Positions 18,490-27,720 of a stretch of 64,000 bases of DNA are shown one piece after another. The notes beneath the pieces are model-generated. The model made no database searches, was not told the DNA's origin, and worked only from the letters and a program-made list of their open reading frames with translations. A program made the position numbers and the translations under genes. How positions within the stretch are numbered: position 1 is the first letter of the stretch; the number at the start of each line of letters is the position of its first letter. This stretch comes from Lachancea thermotolerans CBS 6340 (lineage: Eukaryota; Ascomycota; Saccharomycetes; Saccharomycetales; Saccharomycetaceae), in contig NC_013083.1 of the NCBI RefSeq assembly GCF_000142805.1, positions 248,001 through 312,000 on the forward strand. Reading direction: 5' to 3'.

Positions 18490-20082
18490 TCAGGCCTCGG
18501 CCACCAGGAAAGTTCTTGCAATGTAGCATTTGAAGGTAGGCTCAAGAAGCCTTGAATACCTTTGCCTTGTTTCCTCCGAGTATTTCTCGTTTCTTGCTCT
18601 TGCAGTTAAGATCCGTTGCACCTTCAGCTCGCGATAAGGCAATAGGCATAGCAAACCTGCAAAGTACATGCAGGCAACAAATATCTGGCAGTGCAGATAC
18701 GGCTTCGCAGATGAGGGCTGTCTTAGATGCAAGCCAATCACCTCCGCAAAAATGCTTCCCGCGCCGTTACCGAACATGCCATACCCGATGCCAGCCGCGA
18801 ATTTTTCGATGCCGACGACGTCAGCCACCAGGGGGACGATGTTCACTGCGCCAACACCGGCCCCGAAGCCGAGCATGATGCAAAAGGGTATCAGCTCTCT
18901 GAACTTGGTCAAAGTGAACCAGAATGGGAGCAGAATTATTAGGTTGTAGACCATGATGATTATGGTGGCGTTGCATCTCCCCACGGCTTCTGCAAACCAG
19001 CCCATAAACGGCCTTCCAAATGCCTGCGAGCCATTGAACACCGCAAGAGCGACGGTCGCTTGCTGGGAGGTCATGCCAATGGAGGTTGCGTAGTTGGACA
19101 TCGAAAACATGAGGATCACGTACCCGACGTTGGCAAGCCAGGACCACAAAGAGCAGAAGTGCAGGGCCTTTATCTTCAAAACAGAGACGTTGAACGCGGC
19201 CTTGAGAATCTGGCCTGCAGACTTTCTATTTTGGTCAAAGGCGGTCTTTCGTACGCGGACAAAGCAGAGCGATATCAAGTTGAGAAAAAGAGTAACCGCT
19301 GCGAGCATGCGCATTGCCCACCTATGGTCGCCGGTACGGTCAATCATCGCGCGGACTGCGAACGAAAAAACTAAACCTCCTAAGCCGACGCCAAAATGGC
19401 CCGCGCCATTGGCAAGAGCTCTCTTTTTCAGAAACCAGCCAGGGATAATAATAGTGCTGGAGCCAAAAATGAGGCCAAATGAGATCCCAAGCATAACGCC
19501 ATAGGTCACGTAAAGCACGCCCACGGACTTCGCGAATGAGCTAGCCACAAACGCGGCTGCCTCCAGCAAAATGGCAAACGTCAGCGTGGGCTTGTATCCA
19601 AAGAAATTCATGCAAACGGAAGCCAGAGGCAACAAAAGGAGAGTGAGGCCGATTACTAGTCCACCTATCAATGCGAAGTCAGTGGGAGTTGCGTCCGGAA
19701 AATAATGAGATGACAGGAAATACGAGAGAAATACACCCCAGGAGGTGTTAGGGCCCCAGGTTGCGAAATTGAAAACTGCGACACATGCGCAACACACCCA
19801 GCCATACCCGCCATCGGGAGGGGGGTCGACGTATTCGTCGCTGGCATATAATCCGCCCTGCTCTTCCGATTGCGCTGCCTCGGCTAATTCCTTGCTACTC
19901 AATGGCGTGGGGAGAATTTGAGCTTCTGTTTCTGCTTGAGTGCTGAGCTTTTCGTTCGTCCTGTCACCCTGTAGATTGTCAGAAGAGGCTAGAGTACAGT
20001 CGCTCGAGGTGACAGTATCGATGCCCTCAGTGTTATAATCTATGTTATGCAACGAGCTGGATGCACGGTTATCTTGCGACAT
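18490..20082 (-). CDS. MFS monocarboxylate-porter-like permease (MCH family)
   Basis: A 530-residue, about 12-helix MFS protein. The hallmark of the monocarboxylate porter family, DGGYGWV, lies near residue 88, directly before the first membrane segment, after a long polar N-terminal tail. ASSFAKSVGVLYVTYG and SSTIIIPGWFLKKRALANG are further family features. The yeast relatives are Mch2, Mch4, Mch5 and Esbp6; some transport riboflavin rather than monocarboxylates, so the substrate is unknown. Together with the preceding nucleobase permease it forms a transporter pair with no syntenic counterpart in S. cerevisiae. Confidence 0.85.
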   Translation of the reverse strand: MSQDNRASSSLHNIDYNTEGIDTVTSSDCTLASSDNLQGDRTNEKLSTQAETEAQILPTPLSSKELAEAAQSEEQGGLYASDEYVDPPPDGGYGWVCCACVAVFNFATWGPNTSWGVFLSYFLSSHYFPDATPTDFALIGGLVIGLTLLLLPLASVCMNFFGYKPTLTFAILLEAAAFVASSFAKSVGVLYVTYGVMLGISFGLIFGSSTIIIPGWFLKKRALANGAGHFGVGLGGLVFSFAVRAMIDRTGDHRWAMRMLAAVTLFLNLISLCFVRVRKTAFDQNRKSAGQILKAAFNVSVLKIKALHFCSLWSWLANVGYVILMFSMSNYATSIGMTSQQATVALAVFNGSQAFGRPFMGWFAEAVGRCNATIIIMVYNLIILLPFWFTLTKFRELIPFCIMLGFGAGVGAVNIVPLVADVVGIEKFAAGIGYGMFGNGAGSIFAEVIGLHLRQPSSAKPYLHCQIFVACMYFAGLLCLLPYRELKVQRILTARARNEKYSEETRQRYSRLLEPTFKCYIARTFLVAEA

Positions 20083-21141
20083 AGTGGAGATTTGTACTGC
20101 TTGGCGAAGATAGCAACTCTAAAAACTACCAAACTCCCAGGCATCTGGAGGCGCCAAGATCTGTGCCAGATCCATAGCCTTTTAACTGTATTCTTCTTTT
20201 ACACAGAGCCATATCATAAATCTCTGTCACCGGTTATGCGCGGTTAGTGCCGGCAAAAACGGCTATTCGAGGCAAGTGTCGGAAAGGCGACAGAAACGTG
20301 ACTACCCGACACGATCCTTTTACACGAACACAATAAAAGTGTGCCAGTGGCGATCTGCCATCGATGACAAGCCAGCGCACAGCTTGCCAAAGCCGGCGCG
20401 CGTCTTGAACAACAGTTTTGAGGCCGAAGAAGAGAACGAAGGGAGTCGCGTTTGCACTCATGACTTCGAGCGAAGATGGCAAATCTGATCACGTGATATA
20501 ATGCTTAGCGTGGATGGCGGTGTACACTGTCACCAGAACGGTGCACATACGGCTGTGGTGAATACCAGGACATTTCAAATAATAAGGTGCGTACTGAAGT
20601 TGTGATAGTGCCATTGCAGGCCGATCCCTTGCCCCAGAATCGCGCTCTTTGCTTAGCTCAGCGACAGAAGGCGGCAACAAGACGCTTTTCATGGCTTTTG
20701 AAACGCGGGATTTGTTTCTGTTCGCTACTGCACATGTATAGACAGCTGCTTTGTACTGAGTTGCTATGTTATTTGCTCACTGCGTTCGAAATCGACTTCT
20801 TAGAATAGGGAAAGGTCATCACATGCTTTAGGTGCGCGCTGTTCGCACAGTGCGCAGAATGTTAAACCTAAAGAGCACCCCGTCAGTGCTACTCGCAGAA
20901 TAGCAACCAGTACCCTTCTTGCTTACAGGCGTGAGTCGTAGCGGTGTCTATCCTTGATCTCGCTGTCGTCTGCTCACTTCGAATATTTAAGTGTCATTAC
21001 ACGTGACCGCAATCTAGCCCTTAACACAAGTACATATGTACTCGATTACTTCTGCACTCGAGACTGCTGTGAAGTTCGTCTACATTGAAAATTTTGTGGG
21101 AGTTTCGCTATGACATAGTGAAAGATACGCTATAGACCGAC
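20083..21141. other. intergenic, upstream of RML2
   Basis: About 1.06 kb between divergent genes. A CACGTG (Cbf1/Pho4-type) lies at 20490-20495. As I recall, the C/D snoRNAs snR67 and snR53 lie upstream of RML2 in S. cerevisiae, so I looked for TGATGA/CTGA pairs at snoRNA spacing but found none. No convincing ORF. Confidence 0.4.
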
Positions 21142-22296
21142 ATGTTTCTGCTCAGGTGTCTAGAAGCGCCCACGCGGCGTTTCCCGACATGTATGTCGTT
21201 CTTGGGCACCCGCACGCTATCAACATCTGCGTCTTTTTGGCAACAAGAGGCCAAAGTCTCTCCGACCCCTGTCACTGCGCAGATGCTAAAGATCATTCCT
21301 AATGAAACAGATCTAGTCGCTCTGGAAAAGCAGGACGCACTCATCAAACGCAGACGGAAGCTGTCTAAGGAAATCACAAAACTCAAGAAGCTGAAACCTG
21401 TGTCCCCGGGTCTCCGTTGGTACAGAGCGCCAATTTACCCATACTTGCATACCGGCAGACCTGTGCGTGCCCTGACTGTGGCCAAGCGGTCCAATGGTGG
21501 GCGTAACCATAGTGGTAAGATTACTGTGCGTCACCGTGGTGGCGGCCACAAGCGGAGAATCCGTATGGTGGACTTCACACGTTTTACGCCTGGCGAGCAG
21601 GTTGTGCAGAGAATTGAGTACGACCCCGGGAGATCTGCCCACATTGCTCTTCTCAAGCACTCAGCTACTGGTGAACTCAGCTACATTCTGGCCTGTGATG
21701 GTTTGAGAGCTGGCGACAGCGTCGAATCATACAGAAAGGGTGTGCCAGAAAACCTTCTTCAGGAGATGGGGGGAAAAATCGACCCTGCCATTTTGAGTGT
21801 CCGTACTGCTCAAAGGGGCAACTGTTTGCCTATTTCCATGATTCCGGTCGGCGCCATTATTCACAACGTCGGAATTACCCCAGTTGGTCCTGGAAAGTTC
21901 TGTCGTGCCGCCGGCGCTTATGCTCGTGTTATCGCTAAGCTCCAGGACAAAAACAGAGCTATTATCAGACTACAAAGTGGTGAACAGCGTTATGTCGCCC
22001 TTGAAGCGTGTGCAACCCTGGGCGTGGTCTCAAACATTGACCACCAAAATCTCTCTCTAGGTAAAGCCGGGAGATCCAGATGGAGAGGCATTAGGCCTAC
22101 AGTCAGAGGTGTGGCTATGAACAAATGCGATCACCCTCACGGTGGTGGTAGAGGTAAGTCCAAGTCTAAGAAGCTATCAGTCTCGCCTTGGGGCCAACTA
22201 GCTAAGGGTTACAAGACTAGAAGAGGCAAGCATCAAAACAGGATGAAGGTCAAAGACAGACCTAGAGGCAAAACCGGAAAGGCCCTCAGACAGTAA
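21142..22296 (+). CDS. RML2: mitochondrial large-subunit ribosomal protein uL2m
   Basis: A 384-residue mitochondrial form of ribosomal protein L2 (S. cerevisiae Rml2 has 393), part of the peptidyl transferase centre of the mitoribosome. The N-terminal 35 residues are basic with no acidic residues ([15 protein letters not shown] start), as for an import signal. The L2 RNA-binding core begins at [20 protein letters not shown]. The key loop [20 protein letters not shown], with its conserved His, is intact. It is convergent with VMA8, as on S. cerevisiae chromosome V (YEL050C/YEL051W). Confidence 0.96.
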   Translation: MFLLRCLEAPTRRFPTCMSFLGTRTLSTSASFWQQEAKVSPTPVTAQMLKIIPNETDLVALEKQDALIKRRRKLSKEITKLKKLKPVSPGLRWYRAPIYPYLHTGRPVRALTVAKRSNGGRNHSGKITVRHRGGGHKRRIRMVDFTRFTPGEQVVQRIEYDPGRSAHIALLKHSATGELSYILACDGLRAGDSVESYRKGVPENLLQEMGGKIDPAILSVRTAQRGNCLPISMIPVGAIIHNVGITPVGPGKFCRAAGAYARVIAKLQDKNRAIIRLQSGEQRYVALEACATLGVVSNIDHQNLSLGKAGRSRWRGIRPTVRGVAMNKCDHPHGGGRGKSKSKKLSVSPWGQLAKGYKTRRGKHQNRMKVKDRPRGKTGKALRQ

Positions 22297-23088
22297 GCCT
22301 AGCCGCTTCAATATTCGCTGTCACGATTGGTTTAATAAATCAACATACACCCCAGTAAGTTCAGGGGCCCCACGCTTGCAATCTAAATGGCAAGTTTTGT
22401 TAGGTGAGACTTTTTGTCATGAAATTAAAGGATACGGATCTGCTTACTCGAGAGTTGCCAAACTCCGCGGTAGCCCAACATATTGTGCTGCAGAATTTCA
22501 ACAGCGCCGGTCTTGTTGGAGATTGAAATACTAATTCTAACAGGGGTCGGTCTGTCGGAAGTACTGTCATCTGGGAGGCTTTAGTATCTGAACTGGCAAA
22601 AAGCAAGCACCTTACTTACTTTGTCAACAGCAGTTGTAGACTACGGGCATGGTAATGCGTACATGTATATAGTGCTAGCAAAGCTAGAATGTGAATATTA
22701 TTTCGTTATACGTCCATGAGGAGCTTATAGTGCTGTTGTGATTGCAAATCTGCAATACAGCGACAGCCCGGGGCGCAAATTTTAGATTCCTCTTTTTGGG
22801 GACGTCAACAAATCCCAAAAAGCATGCATTCACTTGCCTTGACTTTAATATGACGAGCTGTTTATCATTACCGTAAGCAAAAGGCGATCACCAGTGACAG
22901 TTTAAGAGCTGCCTACGATAGAAGACTGCTCGCAGCTTCAGAAGGCAAATTTTTGAAAAACCGTTCGGTCATTTTACCTGCTTGAGGCCGTCTAGCTAAG
23001 CTTAGAGGTGACATTCAGTACAGCGCATGTATAGTCTTACGTATTCCTGTATGATATATAGTGCCACAGTAAGAAAACACTTGCGATT
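22297..23088. other. RML2-VMA8 convergent intergenic region
   Basis: About 790 bases between two stop codons. The part near 22425-22680 carries a possible spliced micro-gene on the minus strand, listed separately. The rest shows no ORF or RNA gene that I can support. Confidence 0.4.
22425..22570 (-). CDS. possible exon of an unrecognised small gene
   Basis: A minus-strand frame running from a CCTCCCAG acceptor (just above 22570) to a TAA at 22425. Its product contains PTPVRISISNKTGAVEIL and LGYRGVWQLSSKQ, which reads like folded protein. A TACTAAA branch-like sequence sits 9 bases before the acceptor. A GTAAGT donor-like sequence lies about 45 bases upstream, but an ATG at 22650 (MPVVYNCC) meets an in-frame TGA before that donor. 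So no complete gene model works, and this may be chance or a relic. The overlapping frame is also open. Confidence 0.22.
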
Positions 23089-23919
23089 TCAGAAAATAAC
23101 ATCATCTTCCTGCTCTGCCAAGAGGTCTGGGGCTTCTTGTGAAGGAGGCGCGTCAGTTGGTTCCTTGGCGCTACTCTTCGGATCTGGTTTTTTAGAAGCG
23201 TCCTTGGAGGTGGTGCTGGCTTCATCTTCTTGGGCTCTCTGGGCCTTCGCCTTCTTCATCAAAGCATCAAGCTCGGCAGTCTGTTGCTGCTTCTTCTCCT
23301 GCACCTTCTTCAATCTATAAAATTCCTCTCTGTCTAGCTCGTCAAGTTCACTGTTGATGTAAGCAATGGTATTCTCCGTTCTTGGGATAATCACGTGCTC
23401 AATAGCATTGACTCTTCTGTTGGTGACCTTGATAACCTCGTCAAGAATCACAAACGCTGTCTGCAACGAAGCTAGTTCAACTAGCGTCTCCACAGCCTTG
23501 GAGTAGATCTCCTTTGCACGCTGCACCTGCTGACCACCACGGCCCAGACCTGTCAATTTGAAATCGTTGATTTCCTCGTCAATGTAGCTCTCAAACTGGG
23601 GCAAGTAAACACCGCTGACGTTTTCTTGGCGCGCTTTGACTCTGAACCTGGCGGTAGACACGTTCTCCTGCACCTGATACCCTATATTCTCGCCAGTGGC
23701 ATAGCTCACCTCTGCCAGCGAGAATGCGGCTGTCTGCATTACACGGCCCATCTTTTGCTTAGCGTCATCAATTCTCCGGGTGATGTCACGGAACCTCTTA
23801 GTTAGAGCCTCCGACTTACGCTTCAACAGCGAGTAACCCTGGTTCGCTCCCTTTAACTTCGCCTTCATCAGGCCCAGCGTCATACGCGTGGGAAAAACCT
23901 GTTCTCTATTCGCTGACAT
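23089..23919 (-). CDS. VMA8: V-ATPase V1 subunit D
   Basis: A 276-residue subunit D, the central rotor stalk of the vacuolar H+-ATPase (256 residues in S. cerevisiae). The start [20 protein letters not shown] and the two long helices [20 protein letters not shown] and [20 protein letters not shown] are family hallmarks. The C-terminal 50 residues are a polar, low-complexity tail that is somewhat longer than usual. It is divergent from SYF1, with about 250 bases between the starts. Confidence 0.96.
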   Translation of the reverse strand: MSANREQVFPTRMTLGLMKAKLKGANQGYSLLKRKSEALTKRFRDITRRIDDAKQKMGRVMQTAAFSLAEVSYATGENIGYQVQENVSTARFRVKARQENVSGVYLPQFESYIDEEINDFKLTGLGRGGQQVQRAKEIYSKAVETLVELASLQTAFVILDEVIKVTNRRVNAIEHVIIPRTENTIAYINSELDELDREEFYRLKKVQEKKQQQTAELDALMKKAKAQRAQEDEASTTSKDASKKPDPKSSAKEPTDAPPSQEAPDLLAEQEDDVIF

Positions 23920-24175
23920 CTTATTCGAATGTGTTGACCTTCACACAATCGCTAGGCGTTCTTATTCCTGCTAAGATTGCTGAGCTTCGTTGTGGTCTGT
24001 CCTCTCATGATCAGATAATCATCCCTTTCCACTTTTCAATTTTTTAGACGAAAAATATTTTTGAGTACAGAAGTACTTGGACCGTTGATGTCACTCCGTA
24101 CGCTCAAAAATTCTTTTTGACGAGGAGAGCTGAAGTCAGGCCGATGTGGGCATTAGGACATGACAGGCATTGGGT

Positions 24176-26626
24176 ATGGATACGGGTTCTATCGCTCGTT
24201 TTGTCACGAGTAAAGAAGATATTGCATATGAGTATGAGCTCCAGAATGACGGGGACAACTTAGTGGTCTGGAAGCGTTACTTGGAACATAAAAAGGCACA
24301 GGAGAACGATAGCGCACTTGCATGGATCTACGAGCGCTGCTGCTATCAGTTCCCAGGCTCCGCCGAAATGTGGTTGGAGTACATGACGTGGCGAATTTCT
24401 CTTCTGTCAGGTGCAAATTCCATTTTATACGCAGAAGAGTTCGAGAAGTGTAATAAGCTTTTTGAGAAGGCGATGTATCTGTGCCACCAGAGCGTGGACC
24501 TTTGGGAGCTTTACCTGCGCCACGTTATGGCACAGAGAAACCTACAGCTTATTCGTGTCTTACTCAACAAAGCCCTGCGGCATCTTCACCTGGAGCACCA
24601 TATTCGTGTATGGGGTATGGTGGTTGAGTTCATCGAAAATGCTGTACTGGACCCCCGAGTAGCATCAGAAGTTGAAGAAGATATCGATGGGCTGGTGAGT
24701 GAATCATTTTTCAAAACCGACGACCAGAGTGGTGTTGCGGACGTGTGGAGCTCACACATACTATCCAGGTACCTACAAGTTGCAGAGGATCTAGAGCACG
24801 CTCTTTATTTGTTAGGCCTTACTCAGGATCATACAGAGATTATTAAAGCTTACCGGAGACATATTTTCGACGCGTCGTTTTCGCCAACCACCCACACAGC
24901 ATTTGAGTTCCACTGCACCTATTTACAAAGCCTCGAGAAATCGAGCTCCCACTCAGAGTATATCCAGGCTATGTCACAGTGCATGAAGTTGTTTCCCGAG
25001 CAAAAGTCACTTCTCATAATTAGGCTCGCCAAGTACTATATTGGAAAAGCAGACCTCCCTGCGGCAAGAAGCACGCTATTGGATGCGCTTGCCTCTACTG
25101 TTACATCTAAGTCATTTTCGGAGATATATGAGTTCCTCGTAAAACTACTGGAGGCCTTCGCCGCGAGCAGTATTCAGCATGCGCAAATAGCTGCCAGTTC
25201 TGAGGACCGCGAGCAGCTAGAGTCCGACTTAGCCTTTAATATGGACTTGCTGGAATATTTAATAGAGTCGCATTCATTGTTACTGAACGACTTGAAACTA
25301 AGGCAGAATGTCAATGATGTCGGAACATGGCTAGAAAGAGCCGAATTTTTCCGTTCCCCCGCAGAAAAGGCGAAAGTTTACACAGACGCGATTACCAAGA
25401 TTGACCACTTAAAGACAACAACCCCGGGCTCTTTCGGCGAGCTTTGGTGCTGCCTTGCTCAGCTTTATACCATCTCTGGGAAACTCGATTCTGCGCGGGA
25501 GACTTACGACCGCGGCCTACGAGTCCCGTATAGGTCTTTGAAAGACTTGGAAAATATATGGTGCGCATGGGCTGAGATGGAGCTTGAGTGTGGCCGAATT
25601 CAAGCGTCCATAAAACTATTGAGAGAAGCACTCAAAGTACCAAAAAACGCGGAACTCGTGGTTGATGCATTCAATACCGGCAATGGTGCAATGCCTGCCA
25701 AAGCCATAACATTTATGTCACAGCGGCTCTGGACTCTTTTCATAGACTTGTTAGAATCTACTTCTGAATCTTCTACAGGAGCCGAGGAAACTGTTCAAGC
25801 CTACGAGCAGCTGATTGCTTTGAAGCTAGCAACACCACTGAATTTCATAAACTACTCTCACTTCCTCCAGGAACAGGGACAATGGGACCAAAGCTTCAAA
25901 ATTTATGAGCGCGCTATATCAATTTTCCCCGGACAAACACGGTTTGAGATTTGGTCTTTGTATTTACAGCAGTCCTTGGATAGAAAAAGGCCCACTGAAA
26001 CTATGCGAGATCTTTTCGAGCAAGCTTTGAAGGTTGTCGAAGAAGACATCGACTGCCCGTCACTATTCATATTCTGCAGTGATTTTGAGCACTCCTGCGG
26101 CCTTGAAAAGAGATCTATAGACATTCTCCTTCGCGGTTGCAGGGAGTGCAAAAGCCTGTCCGCAAAGGTGACGCTATGGGACGCCTGCATAAGTTCTTCC
26201 AAAGAGCGTTTAGGAGCTGAGAGTTCAAGACCTCTTTATGAAGAGTGTATCAAAATGCTTCCCAACTCTAAAGCAACATCTTTCGCGCTTGAATTCGCCA
26301 AAACTGAAGTCGTTTTAGGAGACTACGAGAGGGCACGCGCCGTCTTAAGGTTTGGCGCTAATTTAATACACCCTGACCGGAATGTCCAGCTCTGGGATTA
26401 CTGGGGTGAATTTGAACTCAAATACGGCGATAAATCGACTTATAAGGAAATGTTGAAATTGAAAAGGGAGCTTGCAAGTAGCATGAAAGTGTCAACGGAA
26501 GCGGTCTCACAGAGGAATGGTAATATTGCATTTGTGTCCTCAAACACTCAACCCAAGAATTCAGAAGCGCCTCCCACAACTGCTCAGAAAGCAGAAAATC
26601 CCGAAGAGATCATCTTGGACATCTAA
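24176..26626 (+). CDS. SYF1: splicing factor Syf1 (HAT repeats, NineTeen complex)
   Basis: An 816-residue protein made of HAT (half-TPR) repeats, with aromatic W...W/Y patterns such as LVVWKRYLEHKKA, AEMWLEYMTWR, VDLWELYLRH and FEIWSLYLQQS. Syf1 is a scaffold of the Prp19-associated complex and is needed for spliceosome activation. S. cerevisiae Syf1 has 859 residues. The frame is open upstream to a TTG at 24170, but the first ATG is at 24176 (MDTGSIARFVTSKEDI). The C-terminal 60 residues are polar. The position agrees with YDR416W. Confidence 0.95.
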   Translation: MDTGSIARFVTSKEDIAYEYELQNDGDNLVVWKRYLEHKKAQENDSALAWIYERCCYQFPGSAEMWLEYMTWRISLLSGANSILYAEEFEKCNKLFEKAMYLCHQSVDLWELYLRHVMAQRNLQLIRVLLNKALRHLHLEHHIRVWGMVVEFIENAVLDPRVASEVEEDIDGLVSESFFKTDDQSGVADVWSSHILSRYLQVAEDLEHALYLLGLTQDHTEIIKAYRRHIFDASFSPTTHTAFEFHCTYLQSLEKSSSHSEYIQAMSQCMKLFPEQKSLLIIRLAKYYIGKADLPAARSTLLDALASTVTSKSFSEIYEFLVKLLEAFAASSIQHAQIAASSEDREQLESDLAFNMDLLEYLIESHSLLLNDLKLRQNVNDVGTWLERAEFFRSPAEKAKVYTDAITKIDHLKTTTPGSFGELWCCLAQLYTISGKLDSARETYDRGLRVPYRSLKDLENIWCAWAEMELECGRIQASIKLLREALKVPKNAELVVDAFNTGNGAMPAKAITFMSQRLWTLFIDLLESTSESSTGAEETVQAYEQLIALKLATPLNFINYSHFLQEQGQWDQSFKIYERAISIFPGQTRFEIWSLYLQQSLDRKRPTETMRDLFEQALKVVEEDIDCPSLFIFCSDFEHSCGLEKRSIDILLRGCRECKSLSAKVTLWDACISSSKERLGAESSRPLYEECIKMLPNSKATSFALEFAKTEVVLGDYERARAVLRFGANLIHPDRNVQLWDYWGEFELKYGDKSTYKEMLKLKRELASSMKVSTEAVSQRNGNIAFVSSNTQPKNSEAPPTTAQKAENPEEIILDI

Positions 26627-26758
26627 CAAAATTAGAAGGTTACGGTTATTATAATAATTCTTTATTAATAAAAATTCAGTATAATGTTTCTTCCTAGGCC
26701 AAACCTGCGTAGCCCTCAAAGGGTAAAAAAGTTGATCAAACTGTCAAAAAGGAAATAA

Positions 26759-26840
26759 CGACAACTGCAGGATTCGAACCTGCGCGGGCAGAGCCCAAAA
26801 GATTTCTAATCTTACGCCTTAACCACTCGGCCAAATTGCC
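26759..26840 (-). tRNA. tRNA-Ser (anticodon AGA)
   Basis: An 82-base class II tRNA on the minus strand. The 5' end is GGCAATTTGGCCGAGTGG, the anticodon stem-loop AAGATTAGAAATCTT gives anticodon AGA, a long variable arm follows, and the T arm has GGTTCGAATCC. It is very close to S. cerevisiae tRNA-Ser(AGA) as I recall it. It lies next to the breakpoint of the apparent inversion between SYF1 and RAD30. Confidence 0.95.
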
Positions 26841-27720
26841 TTATTTCTCTTGAGTCCCTATTTGATAATAATATATTGTACATTAGTAAATGGATGAACT
26901 GTCATAAAACAATAATGGAATAAGGATATTCTGAGACAACAAAGGGGAACACCAGAGATGTTGAGGAACACCAGAGATAATGAGGCTTGCTCTAGGTCTC
27001 CGGATCTATAACTATAAGTACTACTGCATCCAAGTCTCAGTATGAGATTAAGTAGAAGAAAGGAAAAAGGTATCCTCGGATAGAAGAATAGTCGCCGACT
27101 GTATAGAGGCTACTAACCGCCAACTTCATCATAATTCAGAAGCTCATAATAACATACGACATGAACCTTATTCTTCTCGTTTGCCTGTAGAGACGCTTAC
27201 ATACGGCAAGGTCAAAATGCCAGATCATGACTCGTTAAGTAGGCTCAGGCATATCCTACGTATGAAGCCTTACTGCGGGTTTTCTTAACCAATTCCAGGC
27301 ACCGGTTGTTCCTTCAAGTTATAAGGACTTGTAGTTAGAAGCTCTTCTCGTTCCGATGAGAATCCAGCAATGGTCGCGATGCTAAGATGATGAACATGAT
27401 GCTTTTGATACCATAAGTTTGACGCTTCCACCTCGGTTTTCGGTTCCCACCTGGTTGAGAAAAAGACCTGCGATATAACTCCGTCTGGCGGGGAGCCTAA
27501 CCCCAAGCCTCTATGCTCGCGTTTTCTTCAATGCGAAGCTAAATGTTGGCATCTTTGTGGAGCGCCTCTGCCCCAGCCTTCGCAATCTCGGGAAGCTGCG
27601 AGTTCATAAGTTATGGTTGGCGATGAAATGAAAGACGCCAGTCTGAGTCTTCACTCCAGCTGTACTTTTCCGAATTTTTTGAATTCGGAAGGCCTCTTAA
27701 GTTTTATCTTTTCGAGACGC
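26841..27720. other. tRNA-flanking intergenic region, inversion breakpoint side
   Basis: About 880 bases between the tRNA-Ser gene and RAD30. A 14-base string GGAACACCAGAGAT occurs twice, at 26946-26959 and 26965-26978. CAACA near 26937-26941 and TGTTG near 26959 are the kind of ends seen in Ty-type LTRs beside tRNA genes, but there is too little to call an old LTR. A minus-strand frame at 27285-27506 is open for over 70 codons without an ATG; I do not recognise it. Confidence 0.35.

Noticed and set aside
20083-21141. Expected C/D snoRNAs (snR67/snR53 position) upstream of RML2
   Set aside because: A GTGATGA box exists on the minus strand near 20816, but no CTGA lies at a suitable distance, and the strand would be opposite to the one I expect.
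26841-26980. Solo LTR beside tRNA-Ser
   Set aside because: TGTTG and CAACA strings are present but not at LTR spacing, and no internal match to a known family was recognised.
27661-27690. CCGAA within a T/A-rich string resembling centromere CDEIII
   Set aside because: The flank has no CDEI and no 80-base AT-rich CDEII. The match is only the short core.
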